Shown here piece after piece: positions 59,375 through 64,000 of a DNA stretch of 64,000 nucleotides (position 1 is its first letter; each line of letters begins with the position of its first letter). Below the pieces are notes generated by a model. That model made no database searches and had not been told where the DNA came from. It saw only the letters and a program-made list of their open reading frames with translations. A program made the position numbers and the translations under genes. The DNA lies in the NCBI GenBank assembly GCA_017308595.1, contig JAFKER010000005.1, positions 444,950 to 508,949 on the forward strand. Direction: 5' to 3'. The DNA comes from Afipia sp. Its GTDB lineage: Bacteria; Pseudomonadota; Alphaproteobacteria; Rhizobiales; Xanthobacteraceae.

Positions 59375-60334
59375 TTATTCGTCGGCTTCCGCTTGAATGT
59401 CTTTGGGGGCGGCTTTCTCAGCGCTCAGAATCCAGACCAGGCCGCCGATCGCGCCGACCACGAAGGACGATGCGCCGAACAGCAGTGAGACCACGGTGCC
59501 GTCAGCCGGTGCGAGGCCCGCATATCCGAATGCGACCATCATAGTGGCTTCGCGAACGCCCCAGCCGGCGATCGAGATCGGTAGCATGGTGATGAGCATG
59601 ATCGGCGGGATCAGCATGAACAATTGCTCGAAGCCCGCCGGAGCCGCAATGGAGCGCACAGCACACCACGCGATCACCACGGCCATCACATGAATGAGCA
59701 GGGATAGAACCGCGACCTTCGGGCCGCTGCTGCGGTTGAAGATCACCTGATTGGCGATGACCGCGCAGGCGTGAATGTGACGAAGCGGCCAAAGCGTCTT
59801 GAGCCATTGCCACGGCAGCACGCCGTAAATGAGAAATCCGATACCGGCTGAAATCGCAGCCAGATCGATCAGCAGCAAAGCCAGCCGTCCGCGCGGGCTG
59901 GCGATCAGGTCGTAGCTCCAGGGCAGGCTGGCGACGACGATGAGTGCGAGTGCGATCAGGCCGATGGCGCGGTCGACGAGGACGGAGTAGGTCGCTGAGC
60001 GCCAGTCGGCGCCGGTCTGTCGCACCAGCCACAGGCGCATGGCGTCGCCGCCGATGGTCGATGGCAGTGTCTGGTTGAAGAACGCGCCGATCATGTTGTA
60101 GCGGAAGGCTTGCCCTGTTCCGAGCGGAGCCGCGCAGCGTGCACTGATTTCCCGCCAGCGCAGCGCCCCGAGCAGAATCTGAAAGATTGTCGCCAGCACG
60201 GCGAGCAGAAACCAGCCCGGGCTGATCTGGCTCAGGCGGGACTGGATCGCCGCGAAATTGATGCCGCGGAACGCGAAATAGAGCAGCGCCGCTGATACCA
60301 GTATTCGAGCGGCAAGAAGGAGAAATCCGCGCAT
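59375..60334 (-). CDS. LPG-synthase-like transmembrane protein (UPF0104 family)
   Basis: A 319-residue protein with about eight membrane segments. It has the family's QTLPSTIGGDAMRLWLVR region, a DRAIGLIAL segment and MLPISIAGWGVREATM. Members relate to the flippase-like membrane part of MprF and are often found beside glycosyltransferases, where they may move lipid-linked sugars. It converges on the fusion gene, with only 18 bases between stops. Confidence 0.85.
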   Translation of the reverse strand: MRGFLLLAARILVSAALLYFAFRGINFAAIQSRLSQISPGWFLLAVLATIFQILLGALRWREISARCAAPLGTGQAFRYNMIGAFFNQTLPSTIGGDAMRLWLVRQTGADWRSATYSVLVDRAIGLIALALIVVASLPWSYDLIASPRGRLALLLIDLAAISAGIGFLIYGVLPWQWLKTLWPLRHIHACAVIANQVIFNRSSGPKVAVLSLLIHVMAVVIAWCAVRSIAAPAGFEQLFMLIPPIMLITMLPISIAGWGVREATMMVAFGYAGLAPADGTVVSLLFGASSFVVGAIGGLVWILSAEKAAPKDIQAEADE

Positions 60335-60439
60335 TCCGGACCGCGATGGTTAATGTTGCTGAATTCGGAGAACGGGCCTGAATACAGCTTCTGGCGGCCC
60401 TTTTCAGGGGGCCTTGGTATGGCTTTAGGGCTGTTCTGG

Positions 60440-60462
60440 CAATAGGTAAGCTCCGCCTATTG
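60440..60462. promoter_or_regulatory. Hairpin in the spacer before the nucleotide-sugar dehydrogenase
   Basis: CAATAGG (60440-60446) pairs with CCTATTG (60456-60462) over a 9-base loop, followed by gcggcgcctgccgc, a second small stem. The 219-base spacer (60335-60553) also has ttgggggac twice, near 60503 and 60538; the second copy acts as ribosome site. The role of the hairpin is unclear. Confidence 0.35.
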
Positions 60463-60553
60463 CGGCGCCTGCCGCACGGCGGCTAAACAGGGCAGCTTGA
60501 TTTTGGGGGACCCGCGCCGGTCATGCCCCACAGACGTTGGGGGACAATAATTC

Positions 60554-61837
60554 GTGACACACGGGCGGAAAATCGCGGTCATCGGGCTTGGCTATGTCGG
60601 ACTGCCGGTGGCGGCGGCGTTTGCGCGCGCCGGGGTTCCCGTCATCGGCTTCGACATCGACCAGCGGCGGATTGCCGAACTGCGCGCCTTTCATGACCGC
60701 ACGCACGAAGTCGAGGCTGCGGATTTGCGCCATCCCTCGCTTTCGTTCACGCACGATGCGAAAGATCTGGCTTTGTCCGATTTTTTCATCGTCACCGTGC
60801 CGACGCCGATCGACGATGCGCGTCAGCCCGATCTTGGCGCCATGTTTGCGGCTTCGCGCACTGTCGGATCGGTCCTCAAGGCAGGTGATATTGTTGTTTA
60901 TGAATCGACGGTCTATCCCGGCGCGGTCGAGGACGACTGCGTTCCGATCCTTGAAAAGACGTCAGGGCTGAAGGCCGGATCGGATTTCAAGGTCGGCTAT
61001 TCGCCGGAGCGAATCAATCCTGGCGACAAGCAGCATCGCTTCGAGACGATCATGAAGGTGGTCTCGGCACAGGACGCGCCGACGCTCGATATTGTCGCCA
61101 GCGTCTATGGATCGGTCGTCACCGCAGGCATTCATCGCGCGCCGTCGATCAAGGTGGCTGAGGCCGCCAAGGTGATTGAGAACACCCAGCGCGATCTCAA
61201 CATCGCCTTCATGAACGAGCTGTCGCTGATTTTTCAGGCGCTCAACATTGATACCGGCGACGTGCTGGCTGCTGCGCGGACCAAATGGAATTTCATGCCG
61301 TTCCAGCCGGGCCTTGTCGGCGGGCACTGCATCGGGGTCGATCCCTATTATCTGACCTATCGTGCCGAGCGTGCGGGTTATCACCCGGAAGTCATTCTCG
61401 CAGGACGCCGTATCAATGACGGCATGGGCCAGCGGGTCGCGCGCGAATGTATCCGCGGACTGCTGCGTCGGAAAAGCAATGGCGGCGTGGTAACCATTCT
61501 CGGCCTCACCTTCAAGGAAGACGTGCCGGATACGCGTAATTCCCGCGTGATCGACATCATTCGCGAGCTGGAGTCCTTCGGATTGAAGGTGCAGGTAAGT
61601 GACCCGATGGCGGATCCGGCAGACGCCATGCACGAATACGGCGTGAAACTGATCGATGCCGATGCGCTGCAGCCTGCGGATGCGGTGATCGTGGCGGTCG
61701 CGCATCAAAGATATATCGATGCAGGCTGGCCGCTGATCCAGAAGCTGCTGAATGGCGGCCGCGGTCTTGTGCTCGATGTGAAGATGAGGCTCGATCGCGC
61801 CAGCCTGCCTGATGGCGTCGAGTTGTGGCGGCTTTGA
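60554..61837 (+). CDS. wbpA: UDP-N-acetylglucosamine 6-dehydrogenase-like enzyme (WbpA/TviB type)
   Basis: A 427-residue nucleotide-sugar dehydrogenase of the UDP-GlcNAc/ManNAc group, oxidising C6 to a uronate in two NAD steps. It shows GLGYVGLPVAAAFA, VTVPTPIDD, STVYPGAVED, the lysine/asparagine segment EAAKVIENTQRDLN and the catalytic Cys near residue 259 in GGHCIGVDP. The style favours WbpA/TviB over UDP-glucose dehydrogenase (Ugd). It would supply UDP-GlcNAcA to wlbA. GTG start with GGGGAC upstream. Confidence 0.82.
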   Translation: MTHGRKIAVIGLGYVGLPVAAAFARAGVPVIGFDIDQRRIAELRAFHDRTHEVEAADLRHPSLSFTHDAKDLALSDFFIVTVPTPIDDARQPDLGAMFAASRTVGSVLKAGDIVVYESTVYPGAVEDDCVPILEKTSGLKAGSDFKVGYSPERINPGDKQHRFETIMKVVSAQDAPTLDIVASVYGSVVTAGIHRAPSIKVAEAAKVIENTQRDLNIAFMNELSLIFQALNIDTGDVLAAARTKWNFMPFQPGLVGGHCIGVDPYYLTYRAERAGYHPEVILAGRRINDGMGQRVARECIRGLLRRKSNGGVVTILGLTFKEDVPDTRNSRVIDIIRELESFGLKVQVSDPMADPADAMHEYGVKLIDADALQPADAVIVAVAHQRYIDAGWPLIQKLLNGGRGLVLDVKMRLDRASLPDGVELWRL

Positions 61838-61856
61838 GCGCAGGAAAGTAAAGCGA

Positions 61857-62876
61857 ATGTCGGATCGAACGATGCTGGTGACGGGCGCTGCCGGATTTAT
61901 CGGCTTTCATCTGTCGCAGAAGCTTCTGCAGGCAGGGCACCGGGTCGTCGGGGTCGACAGCATTAACGACTATTATGATCCGAAGCTGAAGGAAGCGCGT
62001 CTCGATGTGCTGAAGAACGATCCGTCATTCAGTTTCATCAAGCTCGATCTCGCGGATCGGGCGATTACGGCGGACCTGTTCAAGACCCATCGTTTCCCGG
62101 TTGTCATTCATCTGGCGGCGCAGGCGGGCGTGCGTTACTCGCTGGAAAATCCGCATGCCTATGTGGATGCCAATCTTCAGGGCTTCATCAATATCCTTGA
62201 AGGCTGCCGGCATAACGACTGCAAGCACTTGCTGTATGCGTCGTCGTCGTCGGTCTATGGCTCCAATACCAAGCTGCCGTTCTCGGTCCACGACAGCGTC
62301 GATCATCCGGTCAGTCTCTACGCGGCGTCGAAGAAGGCTAACGAGTTGATGGCGCACGCCTACAGCCATCTTTATCGCATTCCGTCGACGGGTCTGCGGT
62401 TCTTCACGGTCTACGGGCCATGGGGCAGGCCGGACATGGCGATGTTTTTGTTTGCCAAGGCGATCCTTGAAGGAAAGCCGATCAAGATGTTCAACTACGG
62501 CAACATGCGCCGCGATTTCACGTACGTCGACGACGTGACGGAAGCGATCGTGCGGTTGATCGATCGTCCGCCGGTCGCGCAAAACCTCGCTTCAGGAGCC
62601 GCCCCCGATCCCGGGACGAGCGCCGCGCCATGGCGCGTGTTCAATGTCGGCAACAACCACCCCGAAGAGTTGACCAAGGTTGTCGAAGTTCTTGAAAAGG
62701 AATTTGGACGAAAGGCCGAAAAAGAGTTGCTGCCGATTCAGCCCGGCGACGTCCCGGCAACCTATGCCGATGTTGATGACTTGATGCGCGAGGCCGGTTT
62801 CCGTCCGTCGACAACAATTGAAGATGGTATCGCGCGCTTCGCGGCGTGGTATCGCGAGTATCACCAGCTTTCCTGA
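61857..62876 (+). CDS. UDP-glucuronate 4-epimerase-like SDR
   Basis: A 339-residue SDR with TGAAGFIGFHLSQKLL, INDYYDPKLKEARL, AAQAGVRYSLENPHAYVDAN, SSSVYGSN and YAASKKANE. The INDYYD and QAGVRYSLENP phrases mark the UDP-glucuronate 4-epimerase group (LpsL and similar), giving UDP-galacturonate. A UDP-GlcNAcA role cannot be excluded given the neighbouring dehydrogenase. AGGAAA lies 9-10 bases before ATG 61857. Confidence 0.85.
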   Translation: MSDRTMLVTGAAGFIGFHLSQKLLQAGHRVVGVDSINDYYDPKLKEARLDVLKNDPSFSFIKLDLADRAITADLFKTHRFPVVIHLAAQAGVRYSLENPHAYVDANLQGFINILEGCRHNDCKHLLYASSSSVYGSNTKLPFSVHDSVDHPVSLYAASKKANELMAHAYSHLYRIPSTGLRFFTVYGPWGRPDMAMFLFAKAILEGKPIKMFNYGNMRRDFTYVDDVTEAIVRLIDRPPVAQNLASGAAPDPGTSAAPWRVFNVGNNHPEELTKVVEVLEKEFGRKAEKELLPIQPGDVPATYADVDDLMREAGFRPSTTIEDGIARFAAWYREYHQLS

Positions 62877-62892
62877 AACATTTTGAGGACGC

Positions 62893-64000
62893 ATGAGCGA
62901 GCGCATTATTCCATTGATCATGTGCGGCGGAGCGGGCACCCGGCTGTGGCCCGCATCTCGCGAGGGACGCCCCAAGCAATTCCTGCGTCTGTTCGGTGTG
63001 AACTCGACATTCCAGGACACGATGCTCCGCGTCAGCGATCAGAGCCTGTTCGCGCGCCCTGTCGTGATTACCAATGCGGCCTATCGCTTCATGGTGCTGG
63101 AGCAGCTGAACGAGATTGGCCTCGAGGCTGACATTCTGCTTGAGCCTGCCAGACGGGATTCCGGCCCGGCCATCGCAGCAGGCGCGGCCTTCGCGCTGAC
63201 GCGCGATGCGGATGCTGTTGTGCTGGCGCTGGCGGCCGATCACGTCGTGCGCGACCCTGCGGCGTTTGTCGACGCCTGCCGCAAGGCTTTGAGCGTGGCG
63301 AATGCCGGACGCATTGTCACCTTCGGCGTTCTCCCGGAGCGGCCCGCGACGGAGTATGGCTATATTCGTCCGGGTGATGTGATTTCCGGCGACGTCCACA
63401 AGGTCGCGACATTCGTTGAAAAGCCGGACCATCCGACAGCGGAGAAGTATGTAGCTGACGGCTATCTGTGGAACTGCGGAAACTTCATGTTCCGCGCGCA
63501 GATGTTGCTGGACGAATATCGCAGTGTCGATGCGGACAGCGTAACGACGCTTGTTGAAGCGGTCGGCAACGCCGGACGCGATCTCGCCTTCGTGACGTTG
63601 CCGCTGGAGTCGTTCGGTAAGGCGACGCCGATTTCCATCGACTATGCCGTGATGGAGAAGACCACGCAGGCTGCGGTGATCCCTGTGTCCTGCGGCTGGT
63701 CCGATGTCGGCTCGTGGCATGCGGTATGGGAACTGTCGGACAAGGACGAGCACGGCAACGTTTCGCAGGGCCTCACGGTGTTCGAGGACTCGCGCAACTG
63801 CAACGTCTCGACCGACAAGGCGCTGGTCGCGCTGGAAGGTGTTGACGATCTCGTCGTGGTCGCGACACAGGACGCGGTTCTCGTCTCTCGCCAGAGCGAT
63901 CCGAACGGCCTGAAGCGGCTGGTCGGAAAGCTGCGCACCGTCGCGCCGCAGGTGACGGAAGATCACATCAAGGTCCATCGCCCCTGGGGCTCTTATCAGT
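62893..64000 (+). CDS. manC: Mannose-1-phosphate guanylyltransferase (bifunctional type), 3' end cut
   Basis: The open frame starts at ATG 62893 and runs off the window after 369 codons. The N-terminus has IPLIMCGGAGTRLWPASREG, the GTP-binding signature, followed by PKQFLRLFG, and later FVEKPDHPTAEKYV and WNCGNFMFRA. The last residues, HRPWGSYQ, begin the cupin phosphomannose-isomerase domain, so the full protein is probably of the AlgA/XanB type. It makes GDP-mannose for the glycan. AGGA is 3 bases before the ATG. Confidence 0.9.
   Translation, partial: MSERIIPLIMCGGAGTRLWPASREGRPKQFLRLFGVNSTFQDTMLRVSDQSLFARPVVITNAAYRFMVLEQLNEIGLEADILLEPARRDSGPAIAAGAAFALTRDADAVVLALAADHVVRDPAAFVDACRKALSVANAGRIVTFGVLPERPATEYGYIRPGDVISGDVHKVATFVEKPDHPTAEKYVADGYLWNCGNFMFRAQMLLDEYRSVDADSVTTLVEAVGNAGRDLAFVTLPLESFGKATPISIDYAVMEKTTQAAVIPVSCGWSDVGSWHAVWELSDKDEHGNVSQGLTVFEDSRNCNVSTDKALVALEGVDDLVVVATQDAVLVSRQSDPNGLKRLVGKLRTVAPQVTEDHIKVHRPWGSYQ

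Noticed and set aside
62641-63978. A 445-codon frame on the minus strand opposite manC
   Set aside because: Arg/His-rich shadow of the clear ManC frame on the plus strand, which is itself open to the window end.

Overview
The window looks like chromosomal DNA of a GC-rich alphaproteobacterium of the Bradyrhizobium/Rhodopseudomonas/Nitrobacter/Afipia group (Rhizobiales). This rests on protein flavour, on the metK-ahcY and ADP-heptose gene sets, and on dispersed palindromes that I recognise from memory in this family (core around cgtcattccggg, and paired blocks of the type ccgaaaagtgg...ccggttttcgg). The genus cannot be fixed without a search.

Bases 1-20,250 are mostly housekeeping and metabolic: an AI-2E/PerM-type exporter, an AhpD-like protein, a fused winged-helix/hydrolase regulator, small secreted proteins, then a methyl-cycle block (helix-turn-helix methyltransferase, metK, ahcY with a strong terminator). 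A cold-shock gene follows, with a candidate small RNA behind it, then an arginase, a GIY-YIG nuclease gene framed by two halves of a palindromic repeat, a long structured non-coding stretch, a Baeyer-Villiger-type monooxygenase, a cupin, an amidase, an FAH-family enzyme and an MsbA-like exporter.

Bases 20,370-28,790 are an LPS-core locus: galE, waaC, gmhB, gmhA, waaF, hldD, hldE and an O-antigen ligase. The genes run outward on both strands and supply ADP-heptose and its transfer. Bases 28,793-34,408 add a WbpM/CapD-type dehydratase and a WecA/WbpL-type initiating transferase, with a methyltransferase, a lipoprotein and a glycosyltransferase.

Bases 34,622-59,356 are a surface-polysaccharide operon of about 24.5 kb, all on the + strand with many 4-base overlaps. 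It opens with a winged-helix regulator behind two tandem palindromic operators and an RfaH/NusG-like antiterminator. Just ahead of the first biosynthetic gene come a hairpin with a GAGA loop and an ops-like element. The operon carries wlbA/wbpB, wlbB/wbpD, a wlbC/wbpE-like aminotransferase and a wbpI/wecB-like epimerase. A wbpA-like dehydrogenase at 60,554 completes a plausible route to UDP-2,3-diacetamido-2,3-dideoxy-mannuronate. Three separate AsnB-type amidotransferases, two acyltransferases, two methyltransferase domains, a radical SAM/SPASM protein, several glycosyltransferases and a fused ABC flippase suggest a heavily modified, possibly uronamide-containing glycan.

Bases 59,375-64,000 hold an LPG-synthase-like membrane protein, the nucleotide-sugar dehydrogenase, a UDP-glucuronate-4-epimerase-like protein and a ManC/AlgA protein cut by the window end.

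The observations most worth a second look are the repeat-framed GIY-YIG element and its two gene-less relatives, the regulator/antiterminator/leader module, the hairpin RNA behind the cold-shock gene, the structured stretch at 13,671-13,848, and the triple amidotransferase set. All are read by eye; no search or folding program was run.
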